NCBI RefSeq assembly: GCF_000429845.1
Contig: NZ_KE386971.1
Span: 297,789 to 361,788 of the forward strand
Source of the DNA: Comamonas composti DSM 21721
Lineage (GTDB): Bacteria > Pseudomonadota > Gammaproteobacteria > Burkholderiales > Burkholderiaceae_C
Direction: 5' to 3'
DNA length: 64,000 nt
The translations under genes and the position numbers were made by a program. Positions 49,853 through 60,291 of this stretch are shown piece by piece; the stretch's first letter is position 1; every line of letters starts with the position of its first letter. The notes beneath the pieces are model-generated. The model had not been told where the DNA came from and made no database searches. It worked only from the letters and a program-made list of their open reading frames with translations.

Positions 49853-49978
49853 ATGAACTCCTCCATCTCCGTGCTTCTCATCGGCCTGGCCCTGACCCTG
49901 GCGGCCTGCAATACCGTCAAAGGCATTGGCCAGGATGTGCAAAAGGCCGGCAACGCCATCGAGCGCGCGGCGAACTGA
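49853..49978 (+). CDS. Entericidin A/B-family lipoprotein
   Basis: A 41-residue lipoprotein. The N-terminal hydrophobic stretch ends in a lipobox LAAC (Cys 19), followed by [20 protein letters not shown], which is the entericidin signature; the protein ends shortly after. Entericidins are tiny bacteriolytic lipoproteins, with EcnB acting as toxin and EcnA as antidote in E. coli. Only one is present here. It lies 24 bases after leuC and 25 before leuD, so it must be co-transcribed with them. No clear Shine-Dalgarno sequence stands out. Confidence 0.85.
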   Translation: MNSSISVLLIGLALTLAACNTVKGIGQDVQKAGNAIERAAN

Positions 49979-50003
49979 ACACCCAGACTGCAAAGAATCA
50001 GCC

Positions 50004-50660
50004 ATGCAAAAATTCACCGTGCACCAGGGCCTCGTGGCCCCCATGGACCGAGAGAACGTCGATACCGACGCCATCATCCCCAAGCAGTTCCTCAAGTCCA
50101 TCCGCAAGACGGGCTTTGGCCCCAACCTGTTTGACGAGTGGCGCTATCTGGACCAGCCCGGCCAGCCCGGCGTGCCCGAATCCGACCGCAAGCCCAACCC
50201 CGACTTCGTGCTCAACCAGCCGCGCTACCAGGGCGCCTCCATCCTGCTGGCACGCAAGAACTTCGGCTGTGGATCGAGCCGCGAACACGCGCCCTGGGCG
50301 CTGGACCAGTACGGCTTTCGCGCCGTCATCGCGCCCAGTTTTGCCGACATCTTCTTCAACAACTGCTTCAAGAACGGCCTGCTGCCCATCGTGCTGCCCG
50401 AGACCACGGTCGATCTGCTGTTCAACGAGGTGTTTGCCTTCCCCGGCTACGAGCTGACCATAGACCTGGATCGCCAGCTCATTGTTCGCCCCGGCGGCGA
50501 GGCCATACCGTTCGATGTGATCGCCTTTCGCAAGTACTGCCTGCTCAACGGCTTTGACGACATCGGCCTCACGCTGCGTCACGCGGACAAGATCAAGGCT
50601 TTCGAGGCCGAGCGCCTCGCGCAAAAGCCCTGGCTCAGCCATACCCTGCTCCAGGGCTGA
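50004..50660 (+). CDS. leuD: 3-isopropylmalate dehydratase small subunit
   Basis: LeuD is the substrate-recognition subunit. The 218-residue product contains [28 protein letters not shown] and [17 protein letters not shown], the conserved blocks. It is the normal length for the proteobacterial form. The upstream neighbour is the entericidin gene, and leuB follows after a type 1 dispersed repeat of about 80 bases. Confidence 0.97.
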   Translation: MQKFTVHQGLVAPMDRENVDTDAIIPKQFLKSIRKTGFGPNLFDEWRYLDQPGQPGVPESDRKPNPDFVLNQPRYQGASILLARKNFGCGSSREHAPWALDQYGFRAVIAPSFADIFFNNCFKNGLLPIVLPETTVDLLFNEVFAFPGYELTIDLDRQLIVRPGGEAIPFDVIAFRKYCLLNGFDDIGLTLRHADKIKAFEAERLAQKPWLSHTLLQG

Positions 50661-50689
50661 GCGCACACACTGCTCCGCTAGCAAGATAT

Positions 50690-51863
<1,174 letters not shown>

Positions 51864-51906
51864 TCCTCCGGAGACGGCAGGACCTCGGCTCACCGGGGGC
51901 TTGCCG

Positions 51907-51935
51907 CATGCGCCATCCTGGCGTGCTGTCTTTTT
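51907..51935 (+). terminator. Possible weak terminator after leuB
   Basis: GCGCCA and TGGCGT can pair (5 bp plus wobble pairs) around a 3-base loop, followed by GTCTTTTT. It lies about 50 bases after leuB. Stem stability is low, so this is tentative. Confidence 0.4.
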
Positions 51936-52007
51936 ACGCAGCGACTGTGGGTGAAATGCATGACTTCATGCCACCTGCAAACAGATAGTCGCTAGAATGC
52001 TTTTCCT

Positions 52008-52112
52008 ATGTTTGCCGCAGCAGCCCTTTGTCTTCAGAACACCGCCGCCAACCTGGCTGGCGTGGCCGCGCGCGCAACTGCAATCACCACCATTAAGACG
52101 ATTAAGGGCTGA
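52008..52112 (+). CDS. Candidate leader peptide of asd, Thr/Ile/Lys-rich at its end
   Basis: An ORF of 34 codons ends about 96 bases before asd. Its last residues read ATAITTIKTIKG: four Thr, three Ile and two Lys in twelve positions. The E. coli thrL leader, which attenuates the thr operon, is similarly rich in Thr and Ile. asd makes aspartate semialdehyde, the shared precursor of Thr, Ile, Lys and Met, so ribosome stalling at scarce Thr or Ile could control it. A TAGAAT -10-like hexamer lies only 10 bases before the ATG, so the message could be nearly leaderless. No Shine-Dalgarno sequence is seen. Translation is inferred. Confidence 0.5.
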   Translation: MFAAAALCLQNTAANLAGVAARATAITTIKTIKG

Positions 52113-52116
52113 CCCA

Positions 52117-52160
52117 GCCTGGTTCGTCGTGCGCCCCTGATCCGGCCAGACGAGCCGGGC
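52117..52160 (+). promoter_or_regulatory. Hairpin between the leader ORF and asd, candidate attenuator structure
   Basis: GCCTGGTTCGTC (52117-52128) pairs with GACGAGCCGGGC (52149-52160) over 12 bp including two G-U pairs, with a 20-base loop. It starts 5 bases after the leader ORF stop. A smaller AACAGT/ACTGTT stem follows at about 52164. No strong T run follows the large stem, so a classic intrinsic attenuator is not evident; control could act on ribosome access instead. Confidence 0.4.
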
Positions 52161-52208
52161 GACAACAGTCTGATCGAGCACTGTTTTCATCACGAAAGGG
52201 CGTTAGAA

Positions 52209-53321
52209 ATGAGCAAGCAATTGGTAGGACTGGTCGGCTGGCGAGGCATGGTCGGCTCGGTCCTGATGGATCGCATGCAGGCCGAGGGCGACTTCGCGCT
52301 CATCGAGCCGGTGTTCTTCTCCACCTCCAACGCAGGCGGCAAGGCTCCGGCCATGGCCACCGTGCATACCCAGCTCAAGGATGCGAACGACATCGCCGAG
52401 CTGTCGAAGTGCGACATCATCATCACCTGCCAGGGTGGCGACTACACCAAGGAAGTCTTCCCCAAGATCCGCGCTGCGGGCTGGAAGGGCCACTGGATCG
52501 ACGCCGCTTCCTCGCTGCGCATGGAAGACGACGCCGTCATCGTGCTGGACCCGGTGAATGACGATCTGATCAAGGCCAAGCTGGCGGCCGGCGGCAGGAA
52601 CTGGATTGGCGGCAACTGCACCAACTCCATCCTGCTCATGGGCCTGGGCGGCCTGTTCAAGGCAGGCCTGGTGGAATGGGTCTCTTCCATGACCTACCAG
52701 GCGGCTTCGGGCGGCGGCGCCAACCACATGCGCGAGCTGCTCAAGGGCATGGGTGTGGTGCACGCCGCCGTGGAGGGTGACCTGGCCACGCCGGCCTCCG
52801 CCATTCTGGACATCGACCGCAAGGTGGCGGCCACCATCCGCGAAGACGTGCCTACCGAGTTCTTTGGTGCCCCCCTGGCTGGCGGCCTCATCCCCTGGAT
52901 CGATGTGCAGCTGCCCAATGGCCAGTCCAAGGAAGAGTGGAAGGGCCAGGCCGAGGTCAACAAGATTCTGGGCACAGCAGCCGCCATTCCCGTGGATGGC
53001 CTGTGCGTGCGCATAGGCGCCATGCGCTGCCACTCGCTGGCCCTGACGCTCAAGCTCAAGAAGGACCTGCCCCTGGAAGAGATCGAAGCTCTGATCAAGG
53101 GCGGCAATCCCTGGGTGAAGTTCGTGGCCAACGACCGCGCGCTCACCGTCAAGGAGCTCACGCCCGCCGCCACCACCGGCGGCCTGGAAATCGCCGTGGG
53201 CCGCGTGCGCAAGCTGAACATGGGCCCCGAATACCTGTCGGCCTTTGTGATCGGCGACCAACTGCTGTGGGGCGCTGCCGAGCCGCTGCGCCGCATGCTG
53301 CGCATTCTGCTGGCGGTCTGA
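52209..53321 (+). CDS. asd: Aspartate-semialdehyde dehydrogenase
   Basis: Asd reduces aspartyl phosphate to aspartate semialdehyde, feeding lysine, threonine, methionine and diaminopimelate. The 370-residue product has [18 protein letters not shown] for NADP binding, FFSTSNAGG, and the catalytic Cys 137 in [10 protein letters not shown]. The [14 protein letters not shown] and RIGAMRCHS segments complete the Gram-negative type. The start follows a weak AGAAA. A 14-bp hairpin ends it, and fimV and truA follow, which is a conserved order. Confidence 0.97.
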   Translation: MSKQLVGLVGWRGMVGSVLMDRMQAEGDFALIEPVFFSTSNAGGKAPAMATVHTQLKDANDIAELSKCDIIITCQGGDYTKEVFPKIRAAGWKGHWIDAASSLRMEDDAVIVLDPVNDDLIKAKLAAGGRNWIGGNCTNSILLMGLGGLFKAGLVEWVSSMTYQAASGGGANHMRELLKGMGVVHAAVEGDLATPASAILDIDRKVAATIREDVPTEFFGAPLAGGLIPWIDVQLPNGQSKEEWKGQAEVNKILGTAAAIPVDGLCVRIGAMRCHSLALTLKLKKDLPLEEIEALIKGGNPWVKFVANDRALTVKELTPAATTGGLEIAVGRVRKLNMGPEYLSAFVIGDQLLWGAAEPLRRMLRILLAV

Positions 53322-53352
53322 AAAGCCTGACAGGCAGCTCGCGTGCACAACA

Positions 53353-53391
53353 AACAAGCGCCATGACGCACCAAGCCTCATGGCGCTTGTT
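53353..53391 (+). terminator. Hairpin terminator after asd
   Basis: AACAAGCGCCATGA and TCATGGCGCTTGTT form a perfect 14-bp stem with an 11-base loop, 31 bases after asd. The T run is short (TTCTTG), so termination may be partial. Confidence 0.72.
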
Positions 53392-53690
53392 CTTGCCCTG
53401 ACTCCATCTGTTGGGCACAATGCTCGCCCAAGCTGTAGGCATTAACCTACATTAAACAAAAATCAAATCTTATTACTTATCGTTGCCATTCGGCAACACT
53501 CCGGCAGCTAGCGTCCATGCAAATACTTGCAGGCCTATAGCGTGGCCGACAATGCGGGTCATATGCCATGGTGGGCCCTCTAAGGGCCGGCCTTTTGGCG
53601 CCACTGGAGTTCATTTCAATTAAAGGTCTATCAGCCGGTTTGGCAAACGTCACTGTCCGGCTGCATCAGTCCATTCAAGTCTGACGCCTT
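53392..53690 (+). other. Non-coding leader region upstream of fimV
   Basis: Between the asd hairpin and fimV there is no gene I can support. The stretch is AT-rich around 53450-53480 and contains two small hairpins: GTTGCC/GGCAAC near 53485-53500 and GGCCCT/AGGGCC near 53575-53590. The AT-rich part is a reasonable place for the fimV promoter, but no convincing -35/-10 pair stands out. Confidence 0.4.
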
Positions 53691-56342
53691 ATGCAACGCT
53701 GGAAACTCTCTGCGCTGGCCACAGCGGCCATTGTCTCTGTCGGCCTGACCGGCACCAACGCATGGGCCCTGGCTCTTGGGCAGCTTACCGTGCAATCAGC
53801 GCTCGGTGAGCCGCTGCGTGCCGAAATCGCCCTGCCCCAGCTCAGCGCCAGCGAAGCAGAAAGCCTTCAGGCCTCGATTGCTCCCCCATCGGTGTTCAGC
53901 GCCCAGGGCGTGGAATACAGCAGCGCGGCGGCTTCCATGCGCGTCAACATCCTGCGCCGCCCCGATGGATCGGCCGTGCTGAAATTGAGCAGCAGCAAGC
54001 CGGTCAACGATCCCTTCATCGACCTGGTCATCGACGCCAACTGGGCCTCGGGCAGTCTGCAGCGCAGCTACACCATGCTGCTGGACCCGCCGGCGGCACG
54101 CCGCCCCGCGCCAGCCATCAGCGCTCAGGCGCAAGCTTCGGCCCCCGAATCCGCGCCAGCTCCTCGCCGCCCGGCAGCGCCTTCGGCTTCGGCCTCGCAA
54201 CCCCCTGCGAGTGCCGAACCCGTGGCAACTCAGCCCACTCCCGTCGAGCGCCCGGCTGTTACGCAAGCCCAGCCCAGCCCTGGCGAAGTCCATGTACAAC
54301 GCGGCGATACCGCAGGCCGCATCGCTGCAGCCCATCGCCCTGCAGGCGTGTCGCTCGATCAGATGCTGGTCGCCATGCTGCGCGCCAATCCCCAGGCCTT
54401 CATCAACGGCAACGTGAACCGCATGCGCTCGGGCGCCGTGATCAGCCTGCCTGACGAAAGCGCAGCCAAGTCGACCTCGGCGCGCGAAGCCCGGCAAATC
54501 GTCTCGGCCCAGGCGCGTGACTTCAACCAGTTCCGGCGCCAGCTGGCCGCAGCCGCTCCCCAGGCACCGGTGGCAGCCGCTTCGCGCGAGGCCTCGGGCG
54601 GCGTGCAGGCCCAGGTCGAGGAAAACCGCCAGGCCGGCACCTCGCCAGACAAACTGACCCTGTCCAAGGGCGGCATCAAGAGCGCTCAGAGCGAGGAAAG
54701 CCTGGCCCAGAAAAAGCAGGCCGAGGACCAGAACTCGCGCATGGCCGAGTTGCAACGCAACATGTCCGAGCTCACACAGATCGCTTCGGCCTCCACGCCT
54801 GCTGAAGGCACGCCAGTGGAGCCCAGCCCTGCACCAGCGGCCTCGGCGCCTGCAACTGATGAAGCATCGGCTCCGGCTCCTGCCACCGACGAGAACACGG
54901 GCCCCGCAGTTCCTTCGGCATCCGGCGAAGCTGGCAGCGTTCCTGCCGATACCCAAGAGCCAGCCCAGGAACAGGCCGCCGAGCCCGCAGCTCCGGAGCC
55001 GGCACCCAAGCCCAAGCTCACCCCTCCTCCCGAGCCCGTGGAAGAGCCCAGCTTCATCGACTCCCTGCTGGAAGACCCCATGATTCCGCTGGCCGGAGCT
55101 GCACTGCTGGCCCTGCTGCTCGGCTATGGCGGCTATCGCGTGGTCCAGCGCCGCCGCGCGGCTGCCGCTGGAGGCGAGAGCGGATTCGGCGACAGCCAGC
55201 TGGCCGCGGACTCCTTCTTTGGCGCCAGCGGCGGCCAACGCGTGGATACCGGCGCATCCAGCCAGCTGTCCGGCAATTCCATGCATTACACGCCAAGCCA
55301 GTTGGATGCCGGCGATGTAGACCCTCTGGCCGAAGCCGATGTCTACCTCGCCTATGGCCGCGACCTGCAGGCCGAGGAGATCCTCAAGGAAGCCCTGCGC
55401 ACCACGCCCGAGCGCCTGGCCTTGCATCAAAAGCTCGCAGACATCTATGTCAAGCGCCACGACCGCAAGGCCTTCGAGGCCCTGGCCCAGACCCTGCATG
55501 GTCTGACTTCGGGCCAGGGAGCCGAATGGCAGCGTCTGACTGAGCAAGGTCGCATACTCGATCCCGAAAACCCGCTCTACCAGCCTGGCGGCATGCCATT
55601 CGTGGCGGGCTCCACGACCACGGCCGCCATTGCCAACGACAGCGTGGGCTTTGCATCCACCCTGTCGCCCCAGACCCGGGCCATGCCCGAGTCGAGCGAC
55701 GCAGAAAAGCGCGAAGGCCCGGCAACCATGCCCATGGACCTGGATCTGGACCTCGACATGGATCTGCCCGGTGGACTTGCAGACGCCAGCCTGCCCAAGC
55801 CCCAGGCCAGCCCATCCAGCCCCATGCCCGCCCCCAGCGAGCAGGACTTTGCAGCACTGGAGCCCAGCTGGCACAGCACGGACATGGTGAATCTGCCCAC
55901 CCAGCATGCGCCCTTGTCATCGGCCGCGCCGGCAGCATCCCTGCCGCCAGAGAGCAAGCCTGCACATGAGAATGACTTCATGCCCAGCAGCGGGCTTGAG
56001 TTCAACCTGGACGAGCCCGCAAGCGCTGCCATGTCCGCAGTTGCGTCAGCCGAGCTCAAGCTCGACCCTGCAGAGCCTGCCCCCGCACAAACCGCGGAGC
56101 AAAAGCAATCGCTTGAGTTCGACCTGGGCGATCTCGCTCTCGACCTGGGCGATACCGAGCCCGCCAAGACTCCAGCCCCCACGCCCCCCGAGGACCTGCT
56201 GGCCACCAAACTGGCCCTGGCCCAGGAGTTCAGCACCATTGGCGACAACGACGGAGCACGCACCCTGATCGAGGAGGTCATTGCCGAAGCCCACGGCGAC
56301 CTCAAAGCCCGTGCCCAACGCCTGCTTTCCGAGATTGGTTAA
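53691..56342 (+). CDS. fimV: FimV/HubP-family pilus and polarity protein
   Basis: A 883-residue inner-membrane protein. A signal peptide (1-26) is followed by the FimV N-terminal domain (LGQLTVQSALGEPLRAEIAL), a LysM-like peptidoglycan-binding segment at about 199-250, and a Pro/Ala/Glu-rich spacer. One membrane span lies at about 464-485. The cytoplasmic part has a TPR-like domain (YLAYGRDLQAEEILKEAL) and the conserved C-terminal FimV domain (LALAQEFSTIGDNDGART). FimV is needed for type IV pilus function and recruits polar proteins. The pilus genes at 5.9-13.5 kb fit this. truA and the trp genes follow. Confidence 0.93.
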   Translation: MQRWKLSALATAAIVSVGLTGTNAWALALGQLTVQSALGEPLRAEIALPQLSASEAESLQASIAPPSVFSAQGVEYSSAAASMRVNILRRPDGSAVLKLSSSKPVNDPFIDLVIDANWASGSLQRSYTMLLDPPAARRPAPAISAQAQASAPESAPAPRRPAAPSASASQPPASAEPVATQPTPVERPAVTQAQPSPGEVHVQRGDTAGRIAAAHRPAGVSLDQMLVAMLRANPQAFINGNVNRMRSGAVISLPDESAAKSTSAREARQIVSAQARDFNQFRRQLAAAAPQAPVAAASREASGGVQAQVEENRQAGTSPDKLTLSKGGIKSAQSEESLAQKKQAEDQNSRMAELQRNMSELTQIASASTPAEGTPVEPSPAPAASAPATDEASAPAPATDENTGPAVPSASGEAGSVPADTQEPAQEQAAEPAAPEPAPKPKLTPPPEPVEEPSFIDSLLEDPMIPLAGAALLALLLGYGGYRVVQRRRAAAAGGESGFGDSQLAADSFFGASGGQRVDTGASSQLSGNSMHYTPSQLDAGDVDPLAEADVYLAYGRDLQAEEILKEALRTTPERLALHQKLADIYVKRHDRKAFEALAQTLHGLTSGQGAEWQRLTEQGRILDPENPLYQPGGMPFVAGSTTTAAIANDSVGFASTLSPQTRAMPESSDAEKREGPATMPMDLDLDLDMDLPGGLADASLPKPQASPSSPMPAPSEQDFAALEPSWHSTDMVNLPTQHAPLSSAAPAASLPPESKPAHENDFMPSSGLEFNLDEPASAAMSAVASAELKLDPAEPAPAQTAEQKQSLEFDLGDLALDLGDTEPAKTPAPTPPEDLLATKLALAQEFSTIGDNDGARTLIEEVIAEAHGDLKARAQRLLSEIG

Positions 56343-56527
56343 CATCGCTCTCCCATGCAACTCAGGCTGCCCTTTTTGCTGGCCGCATAAGAGCGGCTGG
56401 CTCTGCAAGGACAGCCTCTCTTCGGCTCCTCCTGCCTCTGTCTGAGCCCACGCAGCAGGACTTGAGACCCGGGCGCCATGAAAAGCCGAGACTCGATGCA
56501 CACCTCCTCCCCAAAAAAGGCCACGCC

Positions 56528-57376
56528 ATGCGCATAGCGCTAGGCGTCAGCTACAACGGTCAGGCCTATAGCGGCTGGCAAAGCCAGCCCTCAGGCAACA
56601 CCGTTCAAGACCATCTCGAAGCGGCCCTGGGCCGCTTTGCTGCTCAGGAGATCCCCACGATTTGCGCAGGCCGCACGGACGCAGGCGTGCACGGCCTCAT
56701 GCAGGTCGTGCATTTCGACACCGAGCTGGACCGTGCAGCCAACTCCTGGGTACGCGGCAGCAACACCTTTTTGCCTTCCGACATCGCCGTGCAATGGGCC
56801 CAGCCCGTGCCCAATGGCTTTCACTCACGCGCCTGCGCAACGGCACGCCGCTATGCCTATGTGCTGCTGCAATCCCCCGTACGCCCGAGCGTGGAAGCCG
56901 GGCGCGTGGGCTGGGTTTTTCATGCGCTGAACGAGCAGGCCATGCAGGCCGGTGCCCGATATCTGCTGGGCGAGCACGATTTTTCCTCTTTCCGGGCTTC
57001 TGGCTGCCAGGCCAAGAGTCCCGTCAAGACCATGCACCGCATCGCCATCTCTCGCCGCCAGACCGGCGGAGGAGCCGGTGCCGCAGCCGCCAGCGCCATG
57101 CGCCCCGGTCAACACCCCCTGGAATGCTGCTACTGGCGCTTCGAATTCCAGGGCAGTGCCTTCTTGCATCACATGGTGCGCAACATCATGGGCTGCCTGG
57201 TTGCCATAGGCCAGGGCCTTTATCCTCCCGAATGGATGCAGGCCGTGCTGGCCGCACGCTCGCGCGATGCGGCGGCACCGACTTTCGCCCCCAATGGCCT
57301 TTATTTCCTCGGCCCCGTCTATGACGAAAAATGGGGCCTGCCCAGCACGACTGCGGCTTTCGACTGGTTGCCATGA
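56528..57376 (+). CDS. truA: tRNA pseudouridine(38-40) synthase TruA
   Basis: TruA isomerises uridines 38-40 in the tRNA anticodon stem. The 282-residue product contains the catalytic Asp 51 in CAGRTDAGVHG, YNGQAYSGWQSQ near the N-terminus and GSAFLHHMVRNIMG in the second half. I start at MRIALGVSYNG. A Gly/Ala-rich loop (GGGAGAAAASA, about 200) is an insertion relative to the compact family core. The stop overlaps the trpF start (ATGA), so the two are coupled. Confidence 0.95.
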   Translation: MRIALGVSYNGQAYSGWQSQPSGNTVQDHLEAALGRFAAQEIPTICAGRTDAGVHGLMQVVHFDTELDRAANSWVRGSNTFLPSDIAVQWAQPVPNGFHSRACATARRYAYVLLQSPVRPSVEAGRVGWVFHALNEQAMQAGARYLLGEHDFSSFRASGCQAKSPVKTMHRIAISRRQTGGGAGAAAASAMRPGQHPLECCYWRFEFQGSAFLHHMVRNIMGCLVAIGQGLYPPEWMQAVLAARSRDAAAPTFAPNGLYFLGPVYDEKWGLPSTTAAFDWLP

Positions 57377-58152
57377 ACCCGCCCACACGTACCCGCATCA
57401 AGATCTGCGGCCTCACACGCGAGCAGGATGTGGACGCGGCCGTGGCTGCGGGCGCCGATGCCATAGGCTTTGTGCTGTATGCGCCCAGCCCACGTGCCGT
57501 AAGCCTGGAGCGAGCCGCCGAATTGGCACGGCGCCTGCCGCCTTTCGTGACACCGGTTCTGCTCTTCGTCAACGAAACCGCTTCCAATGTGATAGCTGCC
57601 TGCGCCCGAATACCGGGCGCTTGCGTGCAGTTTCATGGTGATGAGTCGCCCGATACCTGCCTGGCAGCTACAGCAGGAGGAGCACGCCCCTTCATGCGCG
57701 CTGCGCGTATTCCCCTGGGAGCAAGCACGATGGGCTTCGACCTCGTAGAATACGCACAGCATTTTTCTCAGGCCCAGGCCATCTTGCTGGACGCTCATGT
57801 GGACGGCTATGGCGGCGGCGGACAAACATTCAATTGGTCACTCCTACCACCAAGCGTTGCCTGTCACCTCGTTTTGTCTGGTGGACTTACGCCTGCAAAC
57901 GTGACCGATGGCATCTTGCAAGTGCGCCCGCGAGGTCTCTCGCTGGCCGTTGACGTCAGCTCCGGCGTTGAAGCCGATGGCCCTGACGGCAAACCTCTCA
58001 AGGGCGTGAAGAGCGCCGACAAGATCCACCGTTTCATCGCCGCCGTACGTGCGGCCGATGCCCAGAATTTGCAGACATGTTCGACTACCAATACCCAGAC
58101 ACCTCCGGACACTTTGGCCGCTACGGCGGCAGCTTTGCCAGCGAGACCCTGA
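57373..58152 (+). CDS. trpF: Phosphoribosylanthranilate isomerase
   Basis: TrpF performs the Amadori rearrangement in tryptophan synthesis. The 259-residue product has the catalytic Cys 12 in KICGLT, VQFHGDE, the general acid Asp 140 in LLDAHVDG with [19 protein letters not shown] and VDVSSGVE. The fold ends at about residue 228; about 30 residues follow, and the last 76 bases of the gene overlap trpB in another frame. An AGCTGCC/GGCAGCT inverted repeat lies at 57593-57670 within the coding sequence. Confidence 0.94.
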   Translation: MNPPTRTRIKICGLTREQDVDAAVAAGADAIGFVLYAPSPRAVSLERAAELARRLPPFVTPVLLFVNETASNVIAACARIPGACVQFHGDESPDTCLAATAGGARPFMRAARIPLGASTMGFDLVEYAQHFSQAQAILLDAHVDGYGGGGQTFNWSLLPPSVACHLVLSGGLTPANVTDGILQVRPRGLSLAVDVSSGVEADGPDGKPLKGVKSADKIHRFIAAVRAADAQNLQTCSTTNTQTPPDTLAATAAALPARP

Positions 58153-59333
58153 CCCATGCTCTGACCGAGCTGCGCGAGGCCTATGCCAAGTACCAGCACG
58201 ATGCCGAGTTCATCGCAGAATTCAACTCCGAACTCGCTCACTTCGTGGGCCGACCTTCGCCCGTCTACCATGCGGCGCGCATGTCGCGCGAAATGGGGGG
58301 CGCGCAAATCTACCTCAAGCGTGAAGATCTCAACCATACAGGCGCCCACAAGATCAACAACGTGATCGGCCAGGCCATGCTGGCCAAGCGCATGGGCAAG
58401 CCGCGCATCATTGCAGAAACAGGCGCCGGCCAGCACGGCGTGGCCACAGCCACCATCTGTGCGCGCTACGGCCTGGAGTGCGTGGTCTACATGGGTGCCG
58501 AGGACGTGAAGCGTCAAAGCCCCAACGTCTATCGCATGAAGCTTCTGGGTGCCACCGTCATACCCGTGGAGTCGGGCAGCAAGACCCTCAAGGATGCACT
58601 CAACGAAGCCATGCGCGACTGGGTGGCGAATGTGGACAACACCTTCTACATCATCGGCACCGTGGCCGGCCCTCACCCCTATCCCATGATGGTGCGCGAC
58701 TTCCAGAAGGTCATCGGTGAAGAATGCCTGAAGCAAATGCCCGAATTCCTGGGTGCCGGCAAACAGCCTGATGCGGTCGTGGCCTGCGTGGGCGGCGGCA
58801 GCAATGCCATGGGCATCTTCCATCCCTACATTCCTTTCGAAGCCACGCGCCTGATCGGCGTGGAAGCAGCCGGGGAAGGCCTGGACACGGACAAGCACTC
58901 GGCCTCGCTGCAGCGCGGCAGCTCCGGCGTGCTGCACGGCAACCGCACCTTCATCCTGCAGGACGACAACGGCCAGATCACCGAAACCCACAGCATCAGC
59001 GCAGGCCTCGACTATCCAGGCGTAGGCCCCGAGCATGCCTGGCTGCAGGAGATAGGCCGCGCCGAATATGTGGGCGCCACCGATACGCAGGCGCTGGACG
59101 CCTTTCACTATCTGTGCCGCACCGAAGGCATCATTCCCGCGCTGGAGTCCAGCCATGCCGTCGCCTATGCGATGGAGCTTGCCAAAACCATGCGCCCCGA
59201 TCAGTCGATTCTCGTGAACCTGTCCGGTCGTGGTGACAAGGACATTGGCACGGTGGCTGATCTCTCGGGTGCCGACTATTACGACCGCCCCTCCATGCGC
59301 GGGTTGACGGTCAAAGGAGGAGCAGCTCAATGA
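58077..59333 (+). CDS. trpB: Tryptophan synthase beta chain
   Basis: TrpB joins indole and serine with pyridoxal phosphate. The 418-residue product shows the PLP lysine 92 in [26 protein letters not shown], the phosphate loop [12 protein letters not shown] and [11 protein letters not shown]. The start at [14 protein letters not shown] matches the family, which makes the long trpF overlap real unless trpF ends earlier by frameshift. Its stop overlaps the trpA start by 4 bases. Confidence 0.97.
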   Translation: MFDYQYPDTSGHFGRYGGSFASETLTHALTELREAYAKYQHDAEFIAEFNSELAHFVGRPSPVYHAARMSREMGGAQIYLKREDLNHTGAHKINNVIGQAMLAKRMGKPRIIAETGAGQHGVATATICARYGLECVVYMGAEDVKRQSPNVYRMKLLGATVIPVESGSKTLKDALNEAMRDWVANVDNTFYIIGTVAGPHPYPMMVRDFQKVIGEECLKQMPEFLGAGKQPDAVVACVGGGSNAMGIFHPYIPFEATRLIGVEAAGEGLDTDKHSASLQRGSSGVLHGNRTFILQDDNGQITETHSISAGLDYPGVGPEHAWLQEIGRAEYVGATDTQALDAFHYLCRTEGIIPALESSHAVAYAMELAKTMRPDQSILVNLSGRGDKDIGTVADLSGADYYDRPSMRGLTVKGGAAQ

Positions 59334-60139
59334 GCCGCATCGCCAACACATTTGAAAAGCTCAAAAGCGAAGGCCGAAAGGCCTTGATCCCCTATATCAC
59401 CGCAGGCTATCCGTTTGCGGCGATCACGCCCACGCTCATGCATGCCATGGTCGAAGCCGGCTCCAACGTCATCGAACTGGGCGTGCCGTTCTCCGACCCC
59501 ATGGCCGACGGCCCCACCGTGCAGAAAGCAGGAGACCGCGCCATTGCCAACGGCGTGGGTCTCAAGCAGGTCCTGGCCTATGTGCGCGAGTTCCGCCAGA
59601 AAAACCAGACCACGCCGGTAGTCCTCATGGGCTATGCCAATCCCGTGGAGCGCTACGACCAGGTGCATGGCGAACATGCGTTCGTCGAGCATGCCGCCGA
59701 CGCCGGCGTGGACGGCGTGCTCGTTGTCGACTACCCGCCCGAGGAGTGCGAAGAGTTCTCGGCCCGGCTGCGTGCACGCGACATGGACCTGATCTGCCTG
59801 CTGGCCCCTACCTCCACGGAAGAGCGCATGCAGCAGGTGGCGCGCGTGGCCAGCGGCTATGTCTACTATGTCTCGCTCAAGGGTGTCACGGGCTCGGGAG
59901 CACTCGATATCTCGTCGGTCGAGTCCATGCTGCCGCGCATACGCAAGCATGTGGACATTCCCGTGGGAGTCGGCTTTGGCATACGCGATGCAGCCACGGC
60001 TCAGGCCATAGGCCGCGTCTCGGATGCCGTGGTCATAGGCAGCCGCATCATAGAACTGCTCGACGGCCAGCCGCATGAAAAAATTGCGCCCCTGACCATA
60101 GACTTTCTGCGCGGCGTGCGCAAAGCACTGGACGCATAA
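59330..60139 (+). CDS. trpA: Tryptophan synthase alpha chain
   Basis: TrpA cleaves indole-3-glycerol phosphate; indole passes through a tunnel to TrpB. The 269-residue product has the catalytic Glu in [15 protein letters not shown], the Asp in the same stretch, [10 protein letters not shown], and the phosphate-binding VGVGFGI and [17 protein letters not shown] box within the end of trpB supports the start. It is the last of the trp genes here; trpC, trpD and trpE are elsewhere. Confidence 0.97.
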   Translation: MSRIANTFEKLKSEGRKALIPYITAGYPFAAITPTLMHAMVEAGSNVIELGVPFSDPMADGPTVQKAGDRAIANGVGLKQVLAYVREFRQKNQTTPVVLMGYANPVERYDQVHGEHAFVEHAADAGVDGVLVVDYPPEECEEFSARLRARDMDLICLLAPTSTEERMQQVARVASGYVYYVSLKGVTGSGALDISSVESMLPRIRKHVDIPVGVGFGIRDAATAQAIGRVSDAVVIGSRIIELLDGQPHEKIAPLTIDFLRGVRKALDA

Positions 60140-60159
60140 TGCTGCCCTGAGATAGACCG

Positions 60160-60245
60160 CCCCGAAGGCCAGACCTGCGGAGCGGCCCTTGCTCGCTGTC
60201 CCTTATCCGGGATGCGCCAGTCGCCTGCGCCGTGCCGCTCTCATG
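60160..60245. repeat. Possible remnant of the type 2 dispersed repeat, reversed
   Basis: CGGCCCTTGC followed by TGTCCCT, GGG and TGCGCCAGT resembles, in reverse orientation, the left end of the repeat at 31935. Identity is patchy. It lies between trpA and accD. Confidence 0.3.
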
Positions 60246-60291
60246 AGATGCGGGTGGCGCGCAGCGCAATGGAAACTGAAAAGGAAACATC

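Noticed and set aside
48335..50125. A 596-codon frame antisense to leuC and the entericidin gene
   Set aside because: It crosses two certain genes on the other strand, and its composition is that of a shadow frame.
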